Position numbers and translations under genes: made by a program
NCBI RefSeq assembly: GCF_003460605.1
Contig: NZ_QTVN01000012.1
Span: 68,263 to 132,262, forward strand
Source: Ruminococcus sp. AF31-8BH
GTDB taxonomy: Bacteria > Bacillota > Clostridia > Lachnospirales > Lachnospiraceae
DNA: 64,000 nt
Direction of reading: 5' to 3'
The notes under the pieces: model-generated
Database searches by the model: none
What the model saw: the letters and a program-made list of their open reading frames with translations, nothing else
Told to the model about the DNA's origin: nothing
Shown: in pieces, positions 17,065 through 25,908 of the stretch
Position numbering within the stretch: the stretch's first letter is position 1
How the letters are laid out: each line of letters opens with the position of its first letter

Positions 17065-17130
17065 GAAACAAACGGTCTCGTTAAAGGTAATTTCTTCAGA
17101 ATCCTTCTTTCGCTTTTACTCCCAACCGTT

Positions 17131-17183
17131 CCATCATCTTGCGTATTATCTTACGTATTATCTTCCTCTACTATACCGCTTTT
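17131..17183 (-). repeat. Leader repeat copy B with 12-bp tandem units
   Basis: Second copy of the repeat at 15328-15380, in the same orientation, with units GAAGATAATACG, TAAGATAATACG and CAAGATGATGGA behind a TATAGT box (17175-17170). After the shared part the sequence reads MERLGVKAKEGF, stop, RNYL, stop, which looks like the decayed tail of a winged-helix protein; no intact gene follows. The two copies bracket the AbiE-like remnant. Confidence 0.7.
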
Positions 17184-17307
17184 ATTTCAATTCAATTTTG
17201 ATGTAATTTGTGCAACAACCTACTGCGCAAATTCTTGATTCGAATTATCGGCAATAAATATACATATTTCAATTATTTTATTTTTGCCGATACGATTAAC
17301 TTCTGCC

Positions 17308-17349
17308 AAAAAGACTGGATACCGCATCTTATGGAGCAGCATCCAGTCT
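17308..17349 (-). terminator. Intrinsic terminator after cbiK
   Basis: AGACTGGAT and ATCCAGTCT pair around a 20-nt loop; on the minus strand TTTTT follows. It lies about 85 bp past the cbiK stop. Confidence 0.8.
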
Positions 17350-17434
17350 CATTTATTTTCTTCTTATTGCAGAAAATAGCATAGCCCGCACTACACTATC
17401 TTCTGCGTCTGCTTATCCCTGAAGGATTTTAGAA

Positions 17435-18223
17435 TTATTTCGCAGCCTTTGCGTGCTCCACGAAAATATGGCGGATGCTTTCGTATTCGCCCAGGCCTTT
17501 GAGGACGGTTTGTACTTCATAACCTTTCTGGCTGATGATGGTTTTCCAGGAATCTGGCTCGTCGCCGGCCATGTCGTTCTTGGCGTGGTCTCCTGCCACG
17601 ATCATAAGAGGGGCAATTACCACTTTTTTGGGTCCGCATTTTTCTAACTGCTTTAATACCTGGGAAATTTCCGGGTAGCCTTCTACAGTTCCCACAATCA
17701 CATTTTCATGTCCCATGTCCTTAAATCTGTAGTCAAGGGCTGCATAAACTGCGTTGGCGTAGTGCTCGGTTCCATGACCCATAAGCACCAGTGCAGTTTC
17801 TTTATCCTCAATTACCGGGAATGCCTCTGCAATTGCTTTCACTACAAGTTCATTGTCCTCTTCAGTAGTCAGAAGCGGTGTGCCAAAGGTCACGGACTGG
17901 AACTGACCTGCATATGTAAGGACGTCCTCTTTCATAAGGTCATTTTCCACGCCGTTCATTACGTGGGTTGGCTGAACGATCACATCTGTGATGCCGTCCT
18001 TTAACATATGTTCCATGGCTTCTTTTACATTGTCATAATGAATGCCGTCTCTTTTTTCCAGTCTGGCAAGAATCATTTTGCTGGTCCATGCCCGGTAAAG
18101 ACTGCAATCCTCAAATGCTGCTTTTAAGTCTTCCTCAATGGCATCGATTGTTACTTTTCGGGTGTCGCTGTGGCTGGTTCCGAAGCTCACTGCGAGAATT
18201 GCTTTTTTGGCTGTTTCGCCCAT
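17435..18223 (-). CDS. cbiK: Sirohydrochlorin cobaltochelatase
   Basis: Inserts cobalt into sirohydrochlorin, the entry step of the anaerobic cobalamin route. ATG 18223 is chosen because GGAGG lies 8 nt before it, giving 262 residues. It begins MGETAKKAILAVSFGTSHSDT, the CbiK pattern, and keeps the two metal-binding histidines His150 in LMGHGTEHYANAVY and His213 in VAGDHAKNDMAGD. No signal peptide, so it is the cytoplasmic form. It is outside the riboswitch operon and has its own promoter, but its substrate comes from the nearby hem operon. Confidence 0.96.
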   Translation of the reverse strand: MGETAKKAILAVSFGTSHSDTRKVTIDAIEEDLKAAFEDCSLYRAWTSKMILARLEKRDGIHYDNVKEAMEHMLKDGITDVIVQPTHVMNGVENDLMKEDVLTYAGQFQSVTFGTPLLTTEEDNELVVKAIAEAFPVIEDKETALVLMGHGTEHYANAVYAALDYRFKDMGHENVIVGTVEGYPEISQVLKQLEKCGPKKVVIAPLMIVAGDHAKNDMAGDEPDSWKTIISQKGYEVQTVLKGLGEYESIRHIFVEHAKAAK

Positions 18224-18349
18224 TTTGATTTCCTCCATAATTCCTATCATTTTCATACATGATCCTGCCGCTTACAGGCACCATGCCCATTTCGTAACGA
18301 TTAAATGCCTCCGCGTATTCCTGAAATTTGATATTTTCAGACAAATTTT

Positions 18350-18378
18350 ATTATAACTTACCCTGTATGCTGAGTAAA
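18350..18378 (-). promoter_or_regulatory. Promoter for cbiK
   Basis: Minus-strand TTTACT (18378-18373), 17 bp, TATAAT (18355-18350). The leader is about 120 nt. I looked for a cobalamin riboswitch core in it and found none. Confidence 0.7.
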
Positions 18379-18451
18379 GAAAATTTTTTATAAGCCCTGG
18401 TTGCCCGCCGGGGACATTTATGGTAAATTCTATCTGGAGGTGTACAGACTT

Positions 18452-19231
18452 ATGACAGAAAATCAGAACAAAGTAATAGAACTTGTTAAGCAGACCAAGC
18501 CCCTGATTTTTCAGGAAATGACCCATGAGAAAGTGACGGAAAAAGGGGCTGCGGATTATGTGACAAATGTGGATGTGGCAGTGCAGAATTTCCTGAAGGA
18601 CGCCCTTGCCAAAGAGTTTCCGGATATTGCATTAATTGCGGAGGAAAAAGAAAATCTTGGGCTGGATCCGGCGAAATCCTACTGGATTCTGGATCCCATT
18701 GACGGAACTACCAACCTGATACGGGACTATCATCTCAGCGCAGTGTCCCTGGGACTTTATGAAAATGGTGAGATTACCTTCGGAGTTGTTTACAATCCGT
18801 TTACAGAAGAACTTTTCTGCGGGGCAAAGGGAGAAGGGGCATTTTTAAATGGAGTGCCGATCCACGTTTCGGACCAGCCGGAATTTAAAGATGCGGTGGT
18901 TTCCTTTGGATCTTCCCCTTATGAGAAAAACCGGGCGAAGGATCTGTTCCCGGTATTTTATAACGTATTTATGAACTGCGCAGATTTCAGAAGAACCGGA
19001 TCTGCCGCCCTTGACCTTTGCTATGTGGCATGCGGCAGACAGCATGCATTTCTGGAGCAGAACCTGAAGCCATGGGATTACAGCGGCGCTACAATCATTC
19101 TAAAAGAAGCAGGCGGCACCATCTCTGACTGGAAAAATGAGAAGCTGCCTTATCTTGCCAATGCGGATATTCTGGCCTGCGTACCCCAATTCCGGGAAAT
19201 ACTGCTTCAGTTAATTGAGCAGAAATGTTAA
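18452..19231 (+). CDS. Inositol monophosphatase family protein
   Basis: Mg-dependent phosphatase of the IMPase/SuhB superfamily, 259 residues. ATG 18452 has GGAGGTG 9 nt upstream. The metal and substrate motifs are intact: IAEEKE, WILDPIDGTTNL (motif A) and WDYSGATIILKEAGG (motif B). Substrates in this family include inositol phosphate, 3'-phosphoadenosine 5'-phosphate and sugar phosphates; the sequence does not settle which. It stands alone, divergent from cbiK, and is followed by the decayed second copy of the palindromic repeat. Confidence 0.92.
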   Translation: MTENQNKVIELVKQTKPLIFQEMTHEKVTEKGAADYVTNVDVAVQNFLKDALAKEFPDIALIAEEKENLGLDPAKSYWILDPIDGTTNLIRDYHLSAVSLGLYENGEITFGVVYNPFTEELFCGAKGEGAFLNGVPIHVSDQPEFKDAVVSFGSSPYEKNRAKDLFPVFYNVFMNCADFRRTGSAALDLCYVACGRQHAFLEQNLKPWDYSGATIILKEAGGTISDWKNEKLPYLANADILACVPQFREILLQLIEQKC

Positions 19232-19248
19232 TCTGCAAGTTTTTTCCA

Positions 19249-19388
19249 AAAGCATATTAAAAAAAACATTTGGCAAAATGTGTGTTGCAATTTGCGAAAA
19301 ATTTTGCCCAAATGAAGCTCCGAATTCAGACGAGATATACTGTAAAGTGGACATGCAGATTAGGAAAATGGTCTCTCAAAGATAAACG
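19249..19388. repeat. Palindromic element, decayed copy 2
   Basis: Aligns along its length with the element at 5741-5904: GCAAAATGTGTGTTGCAATT matches GCAAGATGTGCGTCACAATT, and GAATTC, AAAGTGG, CAGATT and AATG recur in the same order. The central CCGTAG/CTACGG hairpin is missing and the terminal repeats are degraded. It sits just past the stop of the inositol phosphatase gene, just as copy 1 sits past aroC. Confidence 0.65.
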
Positions 19389-19415
19389 TAACTTTAACAA
19401 TATTTATCCATACAA

Positions 19416-19451
19416 CCAACTCTCCGTCATTGTAAAAAGACGGAGAATTGG
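19416..19451 (-). terminator. Hairpin terminator after the radical SAM gene
   Basis: CCAACTCTCCGTC (19416-19428) pairs with GACGGAGAATTGG (19439-19451), 13 bp with one G-U, loop 10 nt. The U-tract on the minus strand is weak (TTGTATGG). Confidence 0.6.
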
Positions 19452-19484
19452 TCAGAAAAACATCCTACGATATTCTGGCAGAAA

Positions 19485-20126
19485 TTATTCCGCCGTGTAC
19501 TCTCTTACCCGCAGCGGGATTCCCAGCTTTTCTGCCACTTTGCGGCTTTTCTCGATGTTCTCTTCGCCAATGCAGTCTACTACTGTAAATTTCACATTTT
19601 CCGTATACTTCTTGCAGTCTGCAGCAAATTTCAGCATTGCGTCAAAGGCTTTCTCCCCGTATGCCGGGCGGACTACTTCATTGTAGGATTTGGCATCGGG
19701 CATGTTCAGGCTGATGGAAACTACATCTACTGCGGAACAGACTTCTTTTGCAATGGAGCGCTTATTGATCAAGTCACCAAGGCCGTTTGTATTCAGGCGA
19801 AGCTTGATTCCTGCACAGGGATTCCCGTCCCGGTCAAGATGTGCCGGATATTTTCTTCGCATGTACTCGCTGACTGCAATCAGCTTGTCCAGTGCCATGG
19901 TTGGTTCTCCGTAGCCGCAGAAGACAGCTTCTTTATATCCTGAGAAATCAAATGCATCGATTGCCTTGTAAATTTCCTCCATAGTTGGCTCTTTGTCAAA
20001 CCATAACGTCTTTGCCTCTCCCACAGAATCCCCGTTATTTCGGATACAGAAAGTACAGTTGCAGGGACATTTATTCGTCAGATTAAAATACACCTCATCA
20101 TTATAACAATATACAATATCAGCCAT
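19485..20126 (-). CDS. Radical SAM protein, TatD-associated family
   Basis: A 213-residue radical SAM protein. ATG 20126 follows AAAGGTG by 8 nt. The iron-sulfur cluster site reads NKCPCNCTFCIRN (CxxxCxxC), followed by EAVFCGYGEPTMALDKL, the SAM-binding GGE-like region, and LRLNTNGLGDLIN. Small size and these motifs fit the family often found with TatD DNases, although no tatD is in the window. It is 15 bp downstream of the pyridoxal kinase gene and likely co-transcribed. Substrate unknown. Confidence 0.82.
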   Translation of the reverse strand: MADIVYCYNDEVYFNLTNKCPCNCTFCIRNNGDSVGEAKTLWFDKEPTMEEIYKAIDAFDFSGYKEAVFCGYGEPTMALDKLIAVSEYMRRKYPAHLDRDGNPCAGIKLRLNTNGLGDLINKRSIAKEVCSAVDVVSISLNMPDAKSYNEVVRPAYGEKAFDAMLKFAADCKKYTENVKFTVVDCIGEENIEKSRKVAEKLGIPLRVREYTAE

Positions 20127-20141
20127 GATATACACACCTTT

Positions 20142-21041
20142 CTATTTCTTTTTACACAATTCCCCAAGATATTTCTCAAAGCAAACCCCATCGTTCCGGT
20201 CGGTTCCCTCTTTTACGGTTTCTGAAATTGCTTTGGAGAGAAAATCCACTGCCAGTTTCACGCAGTCCATCATGGACATTCCCCGCACCAGGCCTGCACT
20301 TAAAATGGAAGCGAACAAATCTCCGGTTCCGGAATAGCTGCTGCCCTCTTTCCTGGCAAAATACCAGGAGAGCACACCATTTTCCACTACCAGATTTCCC
20401 ATCTGGGTTTGCACTTCCTCTGTACCTGCCTTCACTGCCTGGGTTTCTTTTTCATATTCAATCCCGGTAATTACTGCTGCCTGCAGATGAAAGCGCTCTG
20501 CCAGCTCTTCCCCGATTTTCCCAATCTGTTCCAGGCGTTTCTCCCCTGCCAGGGTCATCAGGGAGACGTATCTTTCTTCCATTTCTGCCTTCCCGTACAG
20601 CAAAAGCAGCGCTTCCGTAAGGTTCGGCGTGATCACCTGGGCACAGCTTACCAGCTGAAGCATTTTTACCCGAAGGTTTTCTGTGTAAATCCCATAAGCT
20701 CTGCCGCTGTCTCCCATTACCGGGTCCACTAGCACCATGGTCTCTGGGCTTCGAAATCTTCTGAAAAAGTCCAGGATCTTGTCTGCCTGTTTCTCATCTG
20801 CCAGAAATCCGGTATAAATTCCGTCTGGGGCAAACCCAAGCTTCTCCCATTCATCCATGACTTTTTCCATATGATCGGTATAGTCACAGGCATAGTAGGA
20901 CGGGTAGCCAGTCTGGTTGCTGAGAACTGCCGTGGGAAGGGGGACTGCCTGCACGCCCATTACCGAGATTACGGGAATGGCGGCTGTCAGAGAACATTTC
21001 CCAAGCCCGGACAAATCCTGAATCACTGCTATTTTCTTCAA
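20142..21041 (-). CDS. Pyridoxal/pyridoxamine kinase
   Basis: ATP-dependent phosphorylation of vitamin B6 vitamers to give PLP, in the ribokinase/PfkB superfamily. Motifs: IAVIQDLSGLGKCSLTAAIP at the N-terminus, LVDPVMGDSGRAYG, ITPNLTEALLL and the anion-hole/catalytic SYSGTGDLFASIL. The start is placed at TTG 21041 because AGGAG lies 8 nt upstream and translation begins MKKIAVIQDLSG; an ATG 15 codons earlier has no ribosome site. Length 299. The divergent neighbour is a MocR/PdxR-type regulator, which supports a role in PLP homeostasis. Confidence 0.9.
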   Translation of the reverse strand: MKKIAVIQDLSGLGKCSLTAAIPVISVMGVQAVPLPTAVLSNQTGYPSYYACDYTDHMEKVMDEWEKLGFAPDGIYTGFLADEKQADKILDFFRRFRSPETMVLVDPVMGDSGRAYGIYTENLRVKMLQLVSCAQVITPNLTEALLLLYGKAEMEERYVSLMTLAGEKRLEQIGKIGEELAERFHLQAAVITGIEYEKETQAVKAGTEEVQTQMGNLVVENGVLSWYFARKEGSSYSGTGDLFASILSAGLVRGMSMMDCVKLAVDFLSKAISETVKEGTDRNDGVCFEKYLGELCKKK

Positions 21042-21136
21042 ATCTATCACTCCTGCAAAGATGTTAGCTGCTATCCCCTTGATCATGAGCAGCAGATTCT
21101 AACATCTTGTAAATTTTATGTTTATATTGTAGAATA

Positions 21137-21148
21137 ACACTTAAGTGT
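21137..21148. promoter_or_regulatory. Palindrome in the pdxK/regulator divergent region
   Basis: ACACTTAAGTGT is a perfect 12-bp palindrome midway between the pyridoxal kinase gene and the MocR-type regulator gene. It could be a binding site for the regulator, but PdxR proteins usually bind direct repeats, so this is tentative. Confidence 0.35.
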
Positions 21149-21194
21149 ATGTACAGAAATATCCAAATTAAACTTTTTTCGAGGGGACAGTTTT

Positions 21195-22523
21195 ATGTTA
21201 GACATTGCAAAAGACCAGAATCGCACCACACATCTTTACATGGAGGTTTATGAATATTACAAAAAGCTGATTCTGGATAGGAAAATGGCTCCGGGCAGCA
21301 AAATGCCTTCTCTTCGCAAATGCTCCCAGGAGCTGAAGCTTTCCCGCACCACCATTGAGACCGCCTATCTGCAGCTTGCCGCAGACGGCTATATTATGGC
21401 AAAGGCCCAGAGCGGCTACTACGTAACGGAGATCGCATCTCACCACCATATGAGCAGTCAGCCGGACAGACGGGATGAAATCCACTACCGCTATGACCTT
21501 GCCTCCTCCGGCGTTGACCGGGAAAGCTTCCGCTTCGATCTGTGGAGCCGTTATATGAAAAGCGCCCTTCGCCAGGATGAGCGCATGCTCACTTACGGAG
21601 AGCCCCAGGGGGAGACGGATTTCCGGGAAGCGCTGGCTGCTTATATCCGGGAGCGCCGGAACATTCTGTGTTCCCCGGATGACATTGTGGTAGGTGCCAG
21701 CTTCCAGAGTCTTCTGCAGATTCTGTGCCCGCTGATCCGGGAAGTATATCCGAATTTCGAACAGGTATCCTTTCCCACACCTTCTTTTGTCCATGGAAGT
21801 ACTGTTTTTGCGGATTACGGCTATGAAATCCACTATCGGAATAAAGACTGCGATGTGGTTTATGTTTCCCCGGCGCATATGACCAAGTGGGGCGAGATCA
21901 TGCCGGTAAAACGCCGTCTGGAGCTTTTGAAATATGCAGATGAGCGGCATCATCTTGTAATTGAGGATGATTTTGAAAATGAGTTCGTGTATTTTCAGAA
22001 GCCTACTCCTTCCCTGTTCGGACTTTCCGGAGGGCAAGGCGTGGTTTATATTGGCTCTTTTTCCAGGCTTCTGCTGCCCTCCATCCGAATCAGCTTTATG
22101 ATTTTGCCGCCAGAGCTTCTTGCCGCCTACCGAAAAAAAGCCTCCTTTTATAATCAGACCGCTTCCAAGGCAGAGCAGATCGCTTTGTGCCAGTTTATCC
22201 GGGACGGCCATCTTGCAGCCCAGACCAGAAGGCTGAAACGGCTTTACGCTTCCAAATTAAAGCAGCTTCGAAGCGCGATCCGGCAGGTGTTCGGCTCAGT
22301 CTGTCAGATCCAGGTGGGCTCTGCCGGAACCAGTCTTGCTCTTACCCTGCCCTGCGAAAAAAACGGGGAAGAATTAAAAAAGCAGGCCCGTTTGAAAGGC
22401 CTGCGTCTGCAGATTCTAAAAGAAACCGAATCAGAGGTAACGGTTCTGATGTCCTGCTCTTCTATGGCAGTACAGGATTTCGTTCCCGCATGTGAATTAC
22501 TGAAATCGATTGTCACTGCCTGA
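21195..22523 (+). CDS. MocR/PdxR-type regulator (GntR HTH plus aminotransferase-like domain)
   Basis: A 442-residue MocR-family regulator. Residues about 12-78 are a GntR winged helix (KMPSLRKCSQELKLSRTTIETAY), joined to a fold-type I aminotransferase-like domain from about 95. The domain keeps TYGEPQGETDFREALAAYI and HHLVIEDDFENEF. At the position where the PLP-binding lysine of MocR proteins is expected (GSFSK), this protein has Arg291 in YIGSFSRLLLPSIRISF. Divergent from the pyridoxal kinase gene, as PdxR often is from B6 genes, so it probably controls that gene; whether it senses PLP covalently is doubtful. Confidence 0.88.
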   Translation: MLDIAKDQNRTTHLYMEVYEYYKKLILDRKMAPGSKMPSLRKCSQELKLSRTTIETAYLQLAADGYIMAKAQSGYYVTEIASHHHMSSQPDRRDEIHYRYDLASSGVDRESFRFDLWSRYMKSALRQDERMLTYGEPQGETDFREALAAYIRERRNILCSPDDIVVGASFQSLLQILCPLIREVYPNFEQVSFPTPSFVHGSTVFADYGYEIHYRNKDCDVVYVSPAHMTKWGEIMPVKRRLELLKYADERHHLVIEDDFENEFVYFQKPTPSLFGLSGGQGVVYIGSFSRLLLPSIRISFMILPPELLAAYRKKASFYNQTASKAEQIALCQFIRDGHLAAQTRRLKRLYASKLKQLRSAIRQVFGSVCQIQVGSAGTSLALTLPCEKNGEELKKQARLKGLRLQILKETESEVTVLMSCSSMAVQDFVPACELLKSIVTA

Positions 22524-22541
22524 AATTCACTTTATATAAAC

Positions 22542-22582
22542 AGCGTATGATCTGACAGGCTGTCCTTAACAAATCATACGCT
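22542..22582. terminator. Hairpin between convergent regulator gene and cbiC
   Basis: AGCGTATGAT (22542-22551) pairs with ATCATACGCT (22573-22582) around a 21-nt loop. U-tracts are poor on both strands, so termination is only suggested. Confidence 0.4.
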
Positions 22583-22591
22583 CTAAGCCAA

Positions 22592-23233
22592 TTACCCCCG
22601 ATTATTATCGATCATATACAGCAACGCATTACAAATACATGCCGCAATGTTGGATCCACCCTTGCGTCCTCTTGCTACAATATAAGGCACATCCGTATGC
22701 ATGATCAGCTCCTTGGACTGTACTACATTCACAAAGCCTACCGGCACGCCAATGATCAGCTCCGGATTCAGCTTTCCGTCCTCAATCAGCTCATAAAGCC
22801 GAACCAGTGCAGTAGGCGCATTTCCGATGGCAAAGATCAGTTTCTTATCCAACCCTGCTGCCTTATCCATGCTGGCTGTGGCACGGGTGGAACCATTTTC
22901 CTTTGCGATTTTTGCCACATCTTCATCGGACATAAAGCAGTACACCTCGCCGCCGTATCTTGCAAGAGCACGCTTATTGATTCCCGCTTTTGCCATCTGG
23001 GTATCCGTTACAATGCAGGCGCCGTCCTTGATTGCCTGGATTGCTTTCTCCACTGCATTTTCAGAAAAGCAGAGGTTCTTCGCATAATCAAAATCCGCGC
23101 TTGTGTGGATACAGCGCTTTACCACCAGCTCCGTTCCCGGAATCAGAGGGGTATCTCCAAGCTCCTCTGTGATAATCTCAAAGCTTCTTTTCTCTATGTC
23201 CATTGGCTTTACATTTTCAAGTTCTACCTTCAT
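22592..23233 (-). CDS. cbiC: Cobalt-precorrin-8 methylmutase
   Basis: Moves the methyl group from C11 to C12, giving cobyrinate. The 213-residue protein has the catalytic histidine in VVKRCIHTSADFDYA, TDTQMAKAGINKR and the substrate-binding FAIGNAPTALVRLYEL plus GVPVGFVNVVQSKE. It is the last gene of the cobalamin operon, 2 bp after cbiP, although its enzyme acts in the middle of the route. Confidence 0.97.
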   Translation of the reverse strand: MKVELENVKPMDIEKRSFEIITEELGDTPLIPGTELVVKRCIHTSADFDYAKNLCFSENAVEKAIQAIKDGACIVTDTQMAKAGINKRALARYGGEVYCFMSDEDVAKIAKENGSTRATASMDKAAGLDKKLIFAIGNAPTALVRLYELIEDGKLNPELIIGVPVGFVNVVQSKELIMHTDVPYIVARGRKGGSNIAACICNALLYMIDNNRG

Positions 23234-23235
23234 TT

Positions 23236-24744
23236 TTATACCCCCTCTTCCAAAATCTGATAAATTTTCTTCATATCCAAATGCTTCCGAAGCTCTGCCG
23301 CCAGAATATCATACTGGGTTTCCTTAAACGCCTGGAAATCCATTCCGGTCATTCCGGATACATCCAGTCCTTTCTTTTCCCCAATGATGTGAACGATTGC
23401 CTCTGCCACAGCTTCCTTGTCAAAAACACCGTGGACGTAGGTTCCGCACGCATTGTCAAGATGGGCTCCGTCGGCTTTTTGCTCCCCTGTCACGCTGTCA
23501 CAGATGGCAGTGGATGGCTTCGCCGCTCCTTTCAGAACGGTCTCACCCATGTGGATCTCATAGCCCTCCAGCGCAGTGCCGCTAAGCTTTGCAAAAGCTC
23601 CATCCAATTCTCCGAAGGTACCCTCCACCCGGGTCCTTGTTTTCTTTTCAGCAAAAACAGTGTCCATTGGAAGAAGTCCCATTCCTTTTATGGTACCGCC
23701 GGCTTCCACCCCATGAGGATCGCTTAAGCTCTCTCCCATCATCTGATAGCCGCCGCAGATTCCGAAAATCAGCTTGCCTCTTGCGGCTTCTTTCAGGATC
23801 AGCGCTTCCAGCCCGTTTTCCCGCATCCACAGAAGGTCTTCCATAGTGTTTTTGGTTCCGGGCAAAATGATCATGTCCGGATTGCCAAGCTCAGAAGGAT
23901 TTTTCACATAGCGAAGGGAAACGCCCGGAATGCTCTCCAGAGGATTGAAATCCGTGAAGTTGGAAATTCTTGGCACACGGATTACCGCAATGTCAATCAG
24001 ATCCACAGAGCGTTTGGTCTCAAAACGCTCTGTCAGGCTGTCCTCATCCTCCACCTGAATGTTCAGATAAGGTGCCACCCCAACCACCGGAATGCCGCTT
24101 CTTTCCTCCAGCATATCCACGCCGGGATCCAGAATGGTTTTGTCTCCGCGGAATTTGTTGATGATCAGGCCTTTTACCATCTTTTTCTCATCTTCTTCCA
24201 GCAGCATAACTGTTCCGATCAGCTGGGCAAAAACACCGCCTCTGTCAATGTCGCCTACCAGCAGCACTGGAGCCTTGGCCATTTTCGCCATTCCCATGTT
24301 TACGATATCATCACTTTTCAGGTTGATTTCCGCAGGGCTTCCTGCTCCTTCTATAACAATAATATCATTTTCTGTTGCAAGGGCATTGTACGCCTTCATA
24401 ATGTCTGGCACCAGTTTCTTTTTGTATTTGAAATAGTCTCTGGCGCTCATGTTTCCCAGGACCTCGCCGTTTACGATCACCTGGGAACCCACATCGTTGG
24501 TGGGCTTCAAAAGAATGGGATTCATCAGAACGGATGGGGCAATTCCTGCGGCTTCCGCCTGCATCACCTGGGCCCGTCCCATTTCCAGCCCTTCTTTTGT
24601 GATAAAGGAATTCAGTGCCATGTTCTGGGATTTAAAGGGTGCCACCCGATATCCATCCTGCTTGAAAATTCTGCAAAGCCCTGCTGCCAGAAGGCTTTTT
24701 CCTGCATTGGACATGGTACCCTGCACCATAATTGCTTTTGCCAA
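23236..24744 (-). CDS. cbiP: Cobyric acid synthase (adenosylcobyrate synthase)
   Basis: Amidates four side chains of adenosyl-cobyrinate a,c-diamide with glutamine and ATP. N-terminal ATPase domain starts [21 protein letters not shown]-terminal class I glutaminase domain has the nucleophile in [13 protein letters not shown] and the histidine in TYVHGVFD. The start is TTG 24744, behind GGGGGAGG with 9 nt spacing; in-frame codons further upstream are not typical of the family. 502 residues, the usual size. Confidence 0.95.
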   Translation of the reverse strand: MAKAIMVQGTMSNAGKSLLAAGLCRIFKQDGYRVAPFKSQNMALNSFITKEGLEMGRAQVMQAEAAGIAPSVLMNPILLKPTNDVGSQVIVNGEVLGNMSARDYFKYKKKLVPDIMKAYNALATENDIIVIEGAGSPAEINLKSDDIVNMGMAKMAKAPVLLVGDIDRGGVFAQLIGTVMLLEEDEKKMVKGLIINKFRGDKTILDPGVDMLEERSGIPVVGVAPYLNIQVEDEDSLTERFETKRSVDLIDIAVIRVPRISNFTDFNPLESIPGVSLRYVKNPSELGNPDMIILPGTKNTMEDLLWMRENGLEALILKEAARGKLIFGICGGYQMMGESLSDPHGVEAGGTIKGMGLLPMDTVFAEKKTRTRVEGTFGELDGAFAKLSGTALEGYEIHMGETVLKGAAKPSTAICDSVTGEQKADGAHLDNACGTYVHGVFDKEAVAEAIVHIIGEKKGLDVSGMTGMDFQAFKETQYDILAAELRKHLDMKKIYQILEEGV

Positions 24745-24801
24745 AATGTGTTCCTCCCCCTGAGTATGTAAGTTATACTTCATCTAAATCATGTAAAAAA
24801 A

Positions 24802-25842
24802 TCATTTCTGTAATTCTCTCAACGCCCGGATCAGCTGCTGGTTGTCCTGGTGATTCTTCACTGCCACCCGGTAATACCCTTTGGAAAGTCCGGTGTAGTT
24901 GCTGCAGTCCCGAATGAGGATCTTCTTCTGTTCCAGCTGGTCATAGAGATTTTCCGGGCCTTCAAAGAAAACGTAGTTCGCCTGTGATGGATAAACCGGA
25001 TAGCCAAGCTCCGTCAGCTCCTTTTTCAGGTAGGCAAGCTCCTCAAAGATGATCCGTCTTCCTTCTTCCACATATTCTTTTTCCTTCAAAGCTGCCAGGC
25101 CGGCTGCCTGTGCTATAGAAGAGACATTCCATGGCTGGCTCATGCTTTCCATTTTTTCCAGAAGGGCACGGTTCCCGCAAAGCCCGTAGCCAAGTCTTAC
25201 TCCCGCCATGGCGTAGCGCTTGGTAAAAGCCTTGAAAAGGAACAGGTTCTGATGGCTTTCCAGATGTTCCTTCAGAGTATATGCCTCCGGTGCTTCCACA
25301 AAATCCAGGAAGCACTCATCCACTGCCATAAAAATTCCAAGCTGCTGGCAGCGGTCCAGGATTTTTTCCAGAAGAGGCTTTTCTACCAGAAGGCCTGTGG
25401 GATTGTTGGGATTGCACAGGAAAATAATGTCCACATCCGGGGTCAGCGCCTGGAGAAAGCTTTCATCCAGGGCAAACTGTTTTGCCTTTTCCAGAGGAAA
25501 ATATTCCACCTCACAGTCCACGCTGTACAGCGCCTGCTGATACTCTGCAAAGGTGGGAGCCGGCACCAGGGCTTTCTTTGGATTTACCGCCCGGCAAAGG
25601 GAAAAGATCACCTCTGCTGCGCCGTTTCCGCAGATTACCTGCTCCGGTTTGGTGTGTTCGTATTCTGCAATGGCTTCTTTGAGGGGAGCGCAGCCAACCT
25701 GGGGATAGTCACCGATGTGATCCAGGCTTTCTATAATGGCTTTTTTGATTCCCTCCGGGGTGCCAAGGGGATTGCAGTTTGCTGAGAAGTCGATGCACCC
25801 CTGGTGATGGTAGACATCACCGCCATGTATGTGTTTTTCCAT
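24802..25842 (-). CDS. cobD: L-threonine-O-3-phosphate decarboxylase
   Basis: PLP enzyme making (R)-1-amino-2-propanol O-2-phosphate, the linker between corrin ring and nucleotide loop. The 346 residues begin MEKHIHGGDVYHHQG, include IDFSANCNPLGTPEGI, IIFLCNPNNPTGLL and the Schiff-base lysine in LFKAFTKRYAMAGVRLGYG. It resembles histidinol-phosphate aminotransferases, but the N-terminal HGGD motif and its place between cbiB and cbiP favour CobD. Confidence 0.92.
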   Translation of the reverse strand: MEKHIHGGDVYHHQGCIDFSANCNPLGTPEGIKKAIIESLDHIGDYPQVGCAPLKEAIAEYEHTKPEQVICGNGAAEVIFSLCRAVNPKKALVPAPTFAEYQQALYSVDCEVEYFPLEKAKQFALDESFLQALTPDVDIIFLCNPNNPTGLLVEKPLLEKILDRCQQLGIFMAVDECFLDFVEAPEAYTLKEHLESHQNLFLFKAFTKRYAMAGVRLGYGLCGNRALLEKMESMSQPWNVSSIAQAAGLAALKEKEYVEEGRRIIFEELAYLKKELTELGYPVYPSQANYVFFEGPENLYDQLEQKKILIRDCSNYTGLSKGYYRVAVKNHQDNQQLIRALRELQK

Positions 25843-25908
25843 TTTTGTTTCTCCGTTAGACAGCAGACTTGTTGCTTGTCTGCATATTTATATATTGATA
25901 TCCTTGCT

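Noticed and set aside
18224..18360. Possible cobalamin riboswitch in the cbiK leader
   Set aside because: A GGTGCCTG and a CGGCAGG segment suggested it, but the order and conserved core of the riboswitch are absent.
21198..22211. 337-codon minus-strand frame opposite the MocR-type regulator
   Set aside because: Antisense shadow; the plus-strand product shows HTH and aminotransferase domains.
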